Below are positions 12,067 through 21,600 of a DNA stretch of 64,000 nucleotides, one piece after another. The translations under genes and the position numbers were made by a program. The stretch's first letter is position 1. Each line of letters begins with the position of its first letter. Source of the DNA: Paratinospora sagittata (lineage: Eukaryota; Streptophyta; Magnoliopsida; Ranunculales; Menispermaceae); the NCBI GenBank assembly GCA_035771175.1, contig CM069604.1, positions 19,469,115 through 19,533,114 of the forward strand. The letters are read 5' to 3'. The notes beneath the pieces were generated by a model. The model had not been told where the DNA came from. It saw nothing but the letters and a program-made list of their open reading frames with translations, and did not search any database.

Positions 12067-12590
12067 GAAATTTCATTCTCGAAATTTAACAGATAAGGAG
12101 AAATGTACCTCAAGTGGTAAAGAGATCAGGAAATGTCTCTCTCATCTGGTCCTCGCGTTCCCAAGTCTGCTCCTCATTATCATGAAACTGTCATTTGACT
12201 CTGACCAAAGGAATTTCTTTATTTCTCAATTGCTGAACCTTCCTATCAAGAATCTGAATGGGCTTCTCTTCATATGTAGCGTCCTCTCCAACTTGTTACT
12301 GTGTTACATCTAAAAGATGTGTCGAGGATGGATATTTCCTCAACATAGAAATATGAAACACATCATGAACACTGACTAACTGAGGAGGCAAAGCAATCCG
12401 GTATGCTAACGAACCAATCCTCTCTGTGACTTTAAACAGTCCAATAAAGCGAGGAGACAATTTTCCTTTCACCCCAAATCGCATCTGACCTTTCCGTGGC
12501 GAGACCTTAAGCAGCACGAGGTCATCTACTGCAAACTCTAGAGGTCTGTGGTGGTTATCAAAATAACTTTTCTGTCAGTCTTGGGTATCT
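12067..12590 (-). pseudogene. Integrase C-terminus and chromodomain remnant
   Basis: The minus strand reads QKSYFDNHHRPLEF, then VSPRKGQMRFGVKGKLSPRF, FKVTERIGSLAYRIALPP and VHDVFHISMLRKY (12296-12590). These are the usual motifs after the integrase core of chromoviruses. Past a stop at about 12295 come ILDRKVQQLRNKEIPLVRVK and TWEREDQMRETFPDLF, the chromodomain that guides insertion to marked chromatin. The region joins directly to the protease-RT linker at about 12590, so the catalytic part of pol is gone. Confidence 0.88.
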
Positions 12591-14480
12591 TTCAGTGGCG
12601 CCACTCGATAGGGTGGAATGGAAATAGGCTTTGTGTCAGGCATCAATTCATTAATAAAATCAATTTCCCGTACTGGTGGTAATCCTGGTAAATCATCTGA
12701 AAAAACATCTGGGTACTCACATACTACAGGAATATCTGATATCTGAACGCCTAAATCTGTTTCATTTACTGGCTTTATACTAGCCAACATCCCTATCTCT
12801 TCATTAGTGGCCATCCCGCCTCGAGTGGGGGAGGGTTTGAAGATGTCTTGCCACTATAAATAAATTCAGGTTGTTCTGGTATTTGAAAGACTACTTTCTT
12901 ACCAAAGCAGTCCACATGGGCATGATAGGCAGCCAACCAATCCATACCCAATATAACATCAAATTCCAGGAATTCTAAAACTCTAAGATTCACAATCATT
13001 TCAAGATCTGCATATTTCACCACACAATTTTCACACAATATATTCTGGTAGATTCGGTCTCCTGCTGCAGTACTCAGAACCAACAGTGTACTAATCCTAA
13101 CAGCAGTTAAATGCAACTTATCTACCATATGGCCAGCAATAAATGACAAGGTGGATCCGGCATCAATTAACACATACATTATAGTGTCGCAAATGGAAAT
13201 CATACCTTTCACCAAGTTCTTGTTCGCCTCTGGATCTGGCATTGTAACAGCCCTGGCTGGCTCTCTGACAGGCGTGGGAATAGTAACAGTAGCAGATGGA
13301 TTTGTTGGAGTCAGTGGAGCTAGCTGAAAAGGACAATATTACACCTTATGTCCCTTGTTCCCACATCGAAAACATGCGATAGGAGGGCGAGGTGCAGATG
13401 AAGCTGCCTGCGACTCAGTGCCTGGCATGGGAAGCCAACCACTCCGACTGCCTGCTCCCTTATGCAGCCACTGTGCCCTAACAGACAATCCCTATGTCGG
13501 TGGCCCCGTAGCAGACTGTGATTCTCTGCCTGCAGGTGGTGGTATCGCTGCTGCTGGAAGAGTAACTGGAATCTCTATAGTAGTAGGCATCTCAGCTATC
13601 TTTGCCTTTTTCTGTTCACCCCACCATTTTCTGCCCCATCTCTGCATTCTCTTACCCTGATAGGGTACCTGCTGCTCTATAATTGCCTGTGCTGGGGGCG
13701 TTGCCCGTGCTGGCCTATCTGTCATCTCAACTGCCTCATAATCTAGTGCCTGTCGCACTGCCTGATCATAGGTCTGAACACCTGCAAGAGCCAAACCCTT
13801 CTTGATCGGGTCATTAAATCCATCCCTGAGCCTCTTCATTCGCATCAGATCTGTCTGAACCATCTCAGGGGCAAACAAGGCTAGCCTATTGAACTCATGT
13901 TCATATTCTCTCATAGACATGTTCTCTTACTTATATTCTATAAATTGCTAATGCCTCTTATCAACCTCAGACGGGGGATAATATGTCTTGTAGAATACTT
14001 CTTTACACTTATCCTAGGTATCTACGGGTCCCTGAGCTCGACCTATTGTCTGCCACCATCTCTCAGCCTTACTCAAAAATTTAAATCGAGCAAGTCTAAT
14101 CTTGTCCCTATCTAGGAGATGCATGTCCTAAAATATAGCTTCTATCCGCAGAAGCCAGTCCTCAACAACCTCTAACTCTAGACTGCCATCAAATATAGGC
14201 GGTTCATGCCTCTTAAATGCTTTCATCACATCTTCGTATCTGCGGGTCTCATCTACATCATCATGAGTCTCTATTGTCTCCTGCACTGGCACAGGTCGCT
14301 CTGCAAACGCACCCGCACTAGTGGCACCAACCTCGGGTACCACAGGTGCTGTAGGCCCCTGTAAACTATCCTGAAGACATGTCATCATACGCATCATCTC
14401 AACATTTTGTCTCTACTGAGCTGCAACCATTTCTTCCAGTTCTTTTAACCTTTCTCCTTGTGGGTCCATGATTGCCAGAT
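12591..14480 (-). pseudogene. Gag-protease remnant of the deleted chromovirus
   Basis: From right to left on the minus strand: an ATG near 14468 (MDPQGERLKELEEM), a gag core with FKRHEPPIFDG near 14200 and AERWWQ near 14055, MSMREYEHEFNRLALFAPEM at 13860-13920, a zinc knuckle CFRCGNKGHKV-stop-YC near 13345-13385, and the protease core VLIDAGSTLSFIAG near 13135-13175. Next is the substrate-flap segment FDVILGMDWLAAYH near 12930-12970, then the linker [15 protein letters not shown] near 12655-12700. Gag coats the RNA and the protease cleaves the polyprotein. Several in-frame stops and at least one frameshift break the reading frame, including a stop inside the zinc knuckle. The protease has D-A-G where D-S-G or D-T-G is usual. 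Confidence 0.88.
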
Positions 14481-14644
14481 ACTTCCCTTTCAATCTGCCA
14501 TTCACAGAGATAGACGAGCATATAAGTCAGACAATCCGATTACTAATTCTTTATATGATACTTTATTTACTCGTGCATATACCCATACAAACAAACATAA
14601 GAGAATAAGGTTTTTAATCTTTTAGGCTTTTAATCCTAAACCTG

Positions 14645-14656
14645 GCTCTGATACCA
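14645..14656 (-). other. Primer-binding site, initiator tRNA-Met type
   Basis: The plus strand reads GCTCTGATACCA, the complement of TGGTATCAGAGC, which is the standard plant initiator-Met PBS. It lies 4 bases from the LTR end at 14661 and fixes the element as minus strand. Confidence 0.92.
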
Positions 14657-14660
14657 ATAT

Positions 14661-15330
14661 TGTCACGACGCCCCTAACATAGCCTGACGTCATGACCGGC
14701 ACAGTATACTATACACAGTACATACCCGTATACAGTAGATAATATATTGTCAGCCTTCACATAGTCTCACAATCCTTCCCAAACTTTTCAGAAATTTCGG
14801 CGGCATTTCCCCATAAAATGGACATTTCACAAAACCTGATATACCACAAATCAAATCATATGCATATATATATAATCATTCACAATGTCAACCATTCAGT
14901 CATCATATATAACCATTCCGTCCATGTATACCATAATCCAAAATACCACCATAGCCATTCATTAATCAAACATTCCATTGTCCAAGTATATATATCATCG
15001 CCAAATATCTTAACAATCCAAAATAAACATTGATATCTTATTTTCCCAAAATAACCCCTCTAGCTGGTAATACATATATAATATGTGTGATAATTATATA
15101 CATATCAAAATAAATAAGACATGTAACCACTTCCTCTAAAGCATACGTACATCATCAACGCTATGTCCTAGTCACGTGCTGATCACACTCAAATTTTTCC
15201 TTTTCCTTTTGCTTCTGTACCTGAAATGGTGAAGGAAATGAGGTGAGCAAACAACAGCTTAGTGAATATAGCTCTTGACATGACAATCACATGCATCTAG
15301 AGAAACATGGCATATCAAATCGTTTAAATG
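14661..15330 (-). repeat. 5' LTR of the deleted chromovirus, truncated
   Basis: Begins TGTCACGACGCCCC on the plus strand, which is the LTR 3' end on the minus strand. It runs through AT-rich sequence to 15190-15330, which matches 10105-10240 in the other LTR. The remaining 1.8 kb expected to the right is absent and is replaced at 15331 by an inverted copy of the LTR end. Confidence 0.8.
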
Positions 15331-15481
15331 GGGAAATGCCACCGAAATTTCTGAAAAGTTTGGGAAGGATTGTGAGACTATGTGAAGGCTGACAGTATAT
15401 TATCTACTGTATACGGGTTTGTACAGTGTATAGTATACTTTTCTGGTCAGGACATCATGTTATGTCAGGGGCGTCGTGACA
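15331..15481 (+). repeat. Inverted copy of the LTR terminus (fold-back arm)
   Basis: This 151-bp segment is the reverse complement of 14661-14813, with roughly nine positions in ten matching by eye. It ends GGGCGTCGTGACA. The shared stretch includes 'gtatacagtagataatata' and 'cttcccaaacttttcagaaa'. Together the arms frame about 520 bp. The right edge abuts intron sequence of the gene remnant at 15482. Confidence 0.85.
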
Positions 15482-16260
15482 GGGATGAAAACTTACATCA
15501 CCAACCCATATAGCTGCAACAACATGGTTATTAAAACTAGTCATTACAGCAGGATCAGTAGGGCCTCCTGGAAATGAGACAGGGGCAATCTCATTTTTTT
15601 CAGTGTTTAGGCTCTCCTGACCGGTATGTTGCGTGCTTGTCTCGTCAACTCCTTCTTCTTCTTGTCCTACATCGGCGATGGCTGGTAAATTAGTTTCCAA
15701 ACACCGTCGTTTTTTTTCTGATGTTGTAGGTCGAGTGTGTGACCCATTTTGCTTAGTAAGAGTAGAATTGTGCGTCATTGGCATATCTGTATACAATAAA
15801 ATAGTTAATTAATAATTCTTAAAAAAATATTGAAGATTTGAGGGAGGGAAGAGGTTCGGCCACCCAAGGCCGACCTTACACAATTGGTTCAGCTAGAATT
15901 AGCCGACCCTACTGTGTCGGTTCAGCCTTGCGTGGCCAAACAGACGACGAAGCTCGTTCATGGTGGCGAGCTTCCGTTCTAGTTTTTTTTTCTCACAAAA
16001 ATCAAATCATAAAACACCATACATGCTCCATTTCATGAATAAAAGTGCATAGAAACAAAAGCAAAAACAAAAAACCATAAAACACATGAATTTCTTACCG
16101 ATTCAATGGATCAAACGATAAAAATCTTTTGAAGACGAACAAGTGGCGTTTTGCTCTTTTTAGGGACAAATAATCTTCTCTAGCTCCAATCTCCTTCCGA
16201 CCAAGATAAGAAGATGAAAATGGTGGGTTTCAGAGTTAGGGGCCAAGGTTTTGGAGGAGA
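15482..16260 (-). pseudogene. Plant-mobile-domain (MAIN-like) gene, 5' fragment
   Basis: A gene fragment on the minus strand with readable splicing. The coding exon is about 15497-15786. Its acceptor is TATACAG at 15787, its ATG is at 15784 just inside, and its donor GTAAGT is at 15496. The exon encodes about 95 residues: a basic, low-complexity N-terminus (MPMTHNSTLTKQ, SEKKRR), an acidic middle, then FPGGPTDPAVMTSF and NNHVVAAIW. The last two resemble the 'GGP.D.SVL..F..HVA..IW.G' opening of plant-mobile-domain / PP7-long-form-like proteins. Upstream, a donor GTAAGA near 16098 ends a probable non-coding first exon, giving a 312-bp intron. The rest of the gene beyond 15482 has been replaced by the chromovirus. 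Such domains occur both in host genes and in transposons, so either origin is possible. Confidence 0.68.
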
Positions 16261-16618
16261 AATGAAAGAAGAAAACGACGGTGGGGAAAGGAGGGAACAA
16301 TTTTTTTTTTCGAGTTTTTGGGTGAGGTAAGAATTGGGGAGGGTAGTTTAGGGTTTTTTAACTTTTTGACTGGGGTAGGAATAATGTAAATATTTTGGGT
16401 TGGGTTGGGTAGTGTTAGTAATTGGGGTGATGATAGTGCATAAATGAGGTCCAAATAGCAGCCCTCTAATTTTATGGGTAACCTGAAAATTAAATTAATT
16501 TTTTTTTACTTAAATATAATAACAAAAGTAATATAAATTTTTCTAAATTTGTGAATTTATAATTAAATGTAAAATAATTCATAATATTATATTTAAAAAT
16601 ATTAAGAAAAATATTATA
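16261..16618. other. Spacer upstream of the plant-mobile-domain fragment
   Basis: GT-rich on the plus strand to about 16440, where it could be promoter of the fragment at left, then very A/T-rich. No coding region is supported. Positions 16619-16623 (ATAAT) are the left target duplication of Tat1. Confidence 0.5.
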
Positions 16619-16623
16619 ATAAT

Positions 16624-17496
16624 TGTTGGACCATATACCGAGCATTAGACGCATCAGCCATGCTAGCCTTGTCCAGTGAGACGTAACACGTACCATGTAT
16701 ATGTACTGACCTGTTATGGACAGATCATATGGATCTATCCAACTGGGCACATAGTCCGAGCCGATGGTCGGTCATACCGATCAGAAGAATGTCATATTCA
16801 CAGAGGATGACAGGTCAGCAACAATAGGTCTACAAATCCAGGTTGGCATACCATACTAATGAATACCAACCACTATCTACCGATATTTTTACAGATCATA
16901 TCTTCAGTATCAAGCAGACAGAATGAGAGACTACAGATTGGTATACCAACCTGTAGAGATCTCTGACTCCAGAACTGTTGACGATGGAATGCCCGATCAG
17001 ATAGGGATAGGGCGTGATCCACTGCAACAAGTTCGAGATCCACTCCTAATCCGACTCTGATAAGATCATATACTCGACCAGTTCGACTAGAATGCTGATA
17101 AGTCATCCTAATCCTATAAAGATCATACCAGATCCTACCAGGAATCAAACAGGCTCTCTCAGCATGAGTTGGACTCCTGATTCTACAAGGACACTACTAC
17201 AAGGCCAAAGACCTCAAGCCCTCTCTATAAAAAGACCACAACCCCTAAGGGGGAGGTAAGCAACTCTAAGCCATTCTCCACTGAGTTCAATATTACCCAG
17301 TTTTGAACTAACTTAGGCATCGGAGGGTCTTTGGCTAACACCACACCGATGTTCCTTATGATAGCCTGCATACTCTTGTTTTCCCTCTTTCAAATAACTA
17401 ACCTCAGGCGATTTCTTCAGCACCCCGACGAGTTCAAGATCAGTATCTACCCTCCACCTCATCGTCTACTGGTGTTGGTCAAATCTTGCACCAACA
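16624..17496 (+). repeat. 5' LTR of Tat1
   Basis: Matches 27201-28072 from end to end. It contains a TATA box (CTATAAAAAG) at about 17225-17234, with GGGGGAGGTAAG downstream near 17250. In the other copy the equivalent TATA lies at 27801-27810. Substitutions between the two LTRs are common enough to see by eye, including TGTTGG against TGCTGG at the start. Confidence 0.95.
17225..17234 (+). promoter_or_regulatory. TATA box of the Tat1 5' LTR
   Basis: CTATAAAAAG, about 270 bp before the LTR end and conserved in position in the right LTR at 27801-27810 (CTATAAAAGG). Likely core promoter for the element's transcript. Confidence 0.65.
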
Positions 17497-17498
17497 TT

Positions 17499-17516
17499 TG
17501 GCACCGTCTGTGGGGA
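17499..17516 (+). other. Primer-binding site of Tat1
   Basis: TGGCACCGTCTGTGGGGA, two bases after the LTR. A TGG start is expected from pairing with a tRNA CCA end. This closely follows the TGGCGCCGTCTGTGGG form seen in many Tat elements; I do not assign the tRNA. Confidence 0.8.
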
Positions 17517-17597
17517 TCAACATTGCAAGTCAAAAACAGCTATGCCGTCATGAGTTAGGAGGCAGAAATACTAGTTGAGGTTGAGCCCGTCGCCAGG

Positions 17598-18898
17598 TTG
17601 GCGGCACCCCAAAAACAAAGGGAAAGGCCACCAAAAAAGCAATCAAAAAATTATGCTCAAAAATCAAGGTTGACTGCTATAGAAAAGAATCTGGAGAAGT
17701 TGTCTCAAAACGTCATAGAGCCGCAACGGGTGTTGAGGAAGGTACTGCCCCTACAACCACTTCAAAGTCACCTGCCATGTCCTAGCCTTCAACCTCAGAA
17801 GGGGAAGGAGAGTAAGTGTCGAAGTGTGACCTCAAAAAAGAGGTTAGTACCGGGAAAACCCCCTCATAATTGTAAGTCTTTATATGCTAAAGACTTGCGT
17901 CACTCGCTAAACGCCAAGAAAAGTCACAACTCAATTTTCTCCCGTATCAGGTCAGCTCTTCAGAGATTGACAAAACCGACCTCATACAGGTTGAAATCTG
18001 AAAAAAGAGTTGTGGCAGGAAAGCTTGGTCTTGCAAGATCGGTACCGAGGAAGTTGTACGGGTCAGAGCGCTTTGAAACTACTAGATCCGCACCTCGGCA
18101 CTACCACGAGTATAAGGAACTCCCTTATCCCTTTATTGAGGATATACTTCGAACATCGCTTCCAAAAACTGTAAAGACCGTAGATCTCAAAACGTACAAA
18201 GAAAAGGTATACCCTAGAGAGCACATCGAGAACTACAAGTCCGGGATGGAATTCAAGGGCTACGACGATGCTACCATGTGCAAGGGCTTCCAGATCACCC
18301 TTGGTGGACCTGCTCGGAAGTGGTACCAAAAACTCAAAATCGGTTCCATACGTTCTTTTGGGCACTTAGCTCACAAGTTCATGAACCACTTCGCTGGAAA
18401 GAAGGAAAGGGAGAAGCCTGTGAACAGCTTGCTAGCCATCAAGCAAAAGAAAAGCGAAACTTTGAAGGAGTACCTCGGTCGCTTCGATGATGTACGAGTC
18501 GACGTTGACGACTGTGATGATAAGACTGCGATCACCACCTTCCTTGCAGGATTAAGGCCCGGGAAGTTCCACTACTCCCTTGGAAAAAGGAAAGCCCAAA
18601 CCTACGAAAGGATCTTGGACTGAGTAAAAAAATACATCAATGCCGATGAGCAAACCGATGTAAAACAAGGGGTAGATGAGTCCCCGAAAAGCTCAACGAA
18701 AGAAAAAAAGAAAAAAAGGGAATACAACTCGAAGGAGGACAATAGAAGCGAAAAAAAATCGGATCCTGGCGGCCGAGATCAAAGGAGTAACAAAGTATCC
18801 CAAAATGTATACTCCAACTACACGTCTCTTACTGCTTCACGAGAGCAAGTCCTCCTTGAAATCCAGAACAGAGAGTACATCTGATGGCCCAGAAAGTT
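17598..18898 (+). pseudogene. Tat1 gag
   Basis: An ATG-initiated frame of 341 codons that continues in the same frame past a stop at 18621 (VKKYINADEQ follows). The N-terminal 150 residues are basic and low in complexity. The capsid-like core runs from about residue 180, with HIENYKSGMEFKGYDD, FQITLGGPARKWYQKL, RSFGHLAHKFMNHFAGKK, ETLKEYLGRFDD and TTFLAGLRPGKF. This is the retrotransposon gag fold in its Tat form. The nonsense codon after YERILD and a further stop near 18892 separate it from the zinc-binding part. The product would form the particle around the RNA in the cytoplasm. Confidence 0.92.
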
Positions 18899-19487
18899 GA
18901 AAACGCCTGTAGAAGAGCGGGATAAGAAGAAGTACTGCCGGTACCATCGAGACCACGGTCACGATACCGACCAGTGCTATCATCTCAAGCAAGAGATCGA
19001 AACTCTAATCCGGAAAGGTCATTTGAGGGAATTCGTGAAGAATCCCAACCGACAGAGGACTCCAGATGATGACCAAGCTGGGCTAGTGGGTGAGATCAGA
19101 ACAATCTTTGGTGGAGACTATATCGGCACCTCAAACCGGCCTATGAAGGCTTACGTCCGAGAATCCAGGTCGGAAATCATGAACTTTAGGTACCGACCTG
19201 AGAAACAGAAACGAGTCAATTTCGCGATTACCAAAGGCATACTTCGTCCACACGGCGACGCTTTAGTGGTCACGATGACTATAGCCAACTACAACATCCG
19301 CCGAATGCTGGTCGAAAACGGTAGCTTGACATATATTCTCTACTGGTCGGCGTTCGAAAAACTAGGACTAACCAAGGATCAACTAAGCCCATTAGATGTC
19401 CCACTGATCGGCTTCACTAGAAACAACATCATGCCGGAAAGACAAATAACCCTACCAGTGACTCAGAGCACAAAGTCACGGTCATGA
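18897..19487 (+). pseudogene. Tat1 zinc-binding region and aspartic protease
   Basis: An open frame of about 196 codons. It begins with YCRYHRDHGHDTDQCYHLK, the cysteine/histidine block typical of Tat gag ends, followed by IETLIRKGHLREFV. The protease core follows near residues 125-150 as RRMLVENGSLTYILYW; related elements have V-D-N-G-S-S at this position, so the catalytic aspartate is replaced by glutamate. The fold continues with LSPLDVPLIGFTRN. The frame ends at 19487, and the rest of the protease lies shifted at 19488-19600. On both counts the protease looks inactive. Confidence 0.85.
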
Positions 19488-21046
19488 CCAATTTTTTGGT
19501 GGTAAAGTGCCACATCATCTACAACACCATAATAGGACGACCACTCCTCAATAACCTGAGAGCGGTTGTATCAACCTATCATCTGGCTCTGAAGTTTCAG
19601 TAGAGCGAGGCATCGGAGTGGTAAGGGGTAGCCAAAAAGAGTCCCGAGACTACTATGTCACAGCTGTGAAGAAGAAGACGGGACATGAGGAAAATATCAA
19701 ATCTACAGAAGAACAACTAATGCTTCTAAAGCATCTAGCCAATACTGACCTCGACCCCAGGGAAGAAGTGCTAGGGGTCGAACCCTAGGATGAATGGGCT
19801 GAGATGCAGATCGGAGAAGATCCAGTGAGGACAGTCAAGATCGGTACAGAACTGAGCCCTTCCCTCACAGATCACCTGGTCGGTATCCTACGGGAACACA
19901 AAGATATTTTCGCCTGGTCCCATGAAAACATGTCTGGCATACCGACCATTGTGATGGTACACCGGTGACCGGTCTGATAAAAGATAAGGGATCTCAACTC
20001 TGACCGAGCTCAAGATCTACGAGAAGAGGTAGAAAAGTTATTGACAACAGGCTTTATCAGAGAAGTGTTATACCCAGATTGGCTGGCCAATGTAGTAATG
20101 GTCAAAAAATCCAATGGAAAGTGGAGAACCTGCGTCGACTTCACTAATCTGAACAAAGCCTGCCCAAAAGATAGTTTCCCGCTGCCCCGCATCGACCAAC
20201 TGGTAAACGCAATTGCAGGTCACAAGCTACTAAGCTTCATGGACGCGTATTCAAGGTACAACCAGATTGTGCTGAGCTGTAGAGATGAAGAGAAGACAAC
20301 CTTCATTACAGACCAAGGTCTGTATTGCTACAAGGTGATGCCCTTCGACCTGAAAAATGCCGGGGCTACATATCAGAGGCTAGTCAACAACATGTTCGAG
20401 GAGAAAATTAGAGTGAACATGGAAGTCTACGTCGATGACATGTTGGTCAAAAGTGTGAAAGCGGCAGCTCATCCTACCGACCTGTCAGAAGTGTTTATGA
20501 TGCTGAGAAAGTATCACATGAAGCTCAACCCTGCAAAATGCACCTTTGGAGTGAGCTCTACTAAGTTTCTGGGATTCCTCATTAATCAGAGATGAATCAA
20601 ATCCAAACCCTGACAAGATTCAGGCTCCGTTAGACATGCGGTCACCCCGCACAGTGGAGGAAGGCCAGAGGCTTACTGGGTGCGTAGCCGCCCTGAGTAG
20701 GTTCATCTTCAAGTTCACAGACAGGTGCATTCCTTTCTTCAAGCTAATCAAGAAGATGGTAGTGGAGTGGACCCCGAAGTGTGAAAAGGCCTTTCAAGAG
20801 CTAAAAGCTTACCTTGGTCAGGCTTCTTTGCTCTCAAAATCCTTTCATGGAGAACAACTCTTCCTATACCTAGCAGTTTCAGAAGTGGCAATTAGTTCTG
20901 CCCTGGTTAGAGAAGAGCTAGGAAGCCAGAAGGTGGTGTACTACACCAACAAGTCTTTGCTCAACGCAGAGACGAGATATCCTGAGATTGAAAAGCTGGC
21001 ACTGGCACTAGTTACTTCAGCTCGAAAGCTGAGACCATACTTCTAA
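19488..21046 (+). pseudogene. Tat1 reverse transcriptase and first RNase H
   Basis: The linker before RT (FAWSHENMSGIP near 19910-19945) is broken by stops. RT motifs are clear from 20041: GFIREVLYPDWLANVVMVKK, WRTCVDFTNLNKACPKDSFP, LLSFMDAYSRYNQI (Ser/Tyr as in Tat RT), PFDLKNAGATYQRLVN, the active site YVDD at 20428-20439, and FLGFLINQR. After a frameshift near 20595, 20636-21046 gives the connection and the first RNase H (TPKCEKAFQELKAYL, KVVYYTNKSLLNAETRYPEI). RT copies RNA into DNA and RNase H removes the RNA. In the first RNase H the usual catalytic aspartate near LYLAVS is absent, as in dual-RNase-H elements where this copy degenerates. Confidence 0.93.
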
Positions 21047-21600
21047 GCCAACACAATAGTCGTTCTCACGAAGCACTCGCTGAGACAGGTGCTCCTGAGG
21101 CCGGAAACATCTGGTTGGTTGACTAAGTAGGCCATCGAGTTGAGTGAATTCAACATCAAGTACCGACCTCATACAGCTATGAAGGGTCGAGCATTGGCAT
21201 ATTTTTTGTTTGAGTTGCCTCAGATGTATCTGACTACAGACCCGTGCCCTGAAGAAGCCTGAAAGCTGTTTATCGACGGCTCTTCCTGCAAGCAGAGGTG
21301 TGGAGCTGGAATCATGTTCATATCCTCTAGAGGCAAGAAACATTTGTGCGCTCTTCGCTTCGATTTTCCAGCATCCAATAACAAAGTAGAGTACGAAGTA
21401 CTTCTAGCTGGCTTGCGACTTGCTCTCAGTTGGGGGGTGAACAAGTTGCTCGTCCATTGCGACTCTCAACTCATCGCAGGGCAAGTCACATCAGAGTATC
21501 AGGCCAAGGAAGACAGAATGCAAGCATATATGAAAGAAGCACTGGCCCTGGTAGGAAGTTCAAGGAGTATGAATTGACGCAGGTGCCGAGAACAGAAAAT
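21047..21600 (+). pseudogene. Tat1 second RNase H (aRNH)
   Basis: A second RNase H domain downstream of the first, as described for Tat-lineage elements. Catalytic residues are visible: aspartate in LFIDGSSCKQRCGAGI near 21265-21315, glutamate in NNKVEYEVLLAGLRLA near 21380-21425, and aspartate in VHCDSQLIAGQV near 21450-21490. A stop just before LFIDGSS and a shift after EALALVG break the polyprotein. This domain probably supplied the active RNase H function. Confidence 0.9.

Larger units (their letters stand above)
10105..15481 (-). mobile_element. Chromovirus with deleted pol core, minus strand
   Basis: A minus-strand Ty3 element. The right LTR (14661 onward) is followed by an initiator-methionine type PBS, then gag, protease, a direct jump to the integrase C-terminus, a chromodomain, a polypurine tract and the left LTR (10105-12051). 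RT, both RNase H halves and the integrase core are absent. The left LTR is truncated at 10104/10105 and the right LTR ends in an inverted copy of its own terminus. No target duplication can be checked because the left edge is lost. A chromovirus, probably near Tekay, is the likely lineage. Confidence 0.85.

Noticed and set aside
13355..13660. Plus-strand frame of 101 codons
   Set aside because: Antisense to chromovirus gag; composition reflects the proline/glutamine-rich gag end on the other strand.
14661..15481. Stand-alone foldback transposon
   Set aside because: Both arms are the LTR terminus of the adjacent chromovirus and a PBS adjoins the left arm, so it is a rearranged LTR.
16236..16454. 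Minus-strand frame upstream of the plant-mobile-domain exon as its N-terminus
   Set aside because: The splice sites place an intron between, and the frame is low-complexity; more likely leader or promoter.
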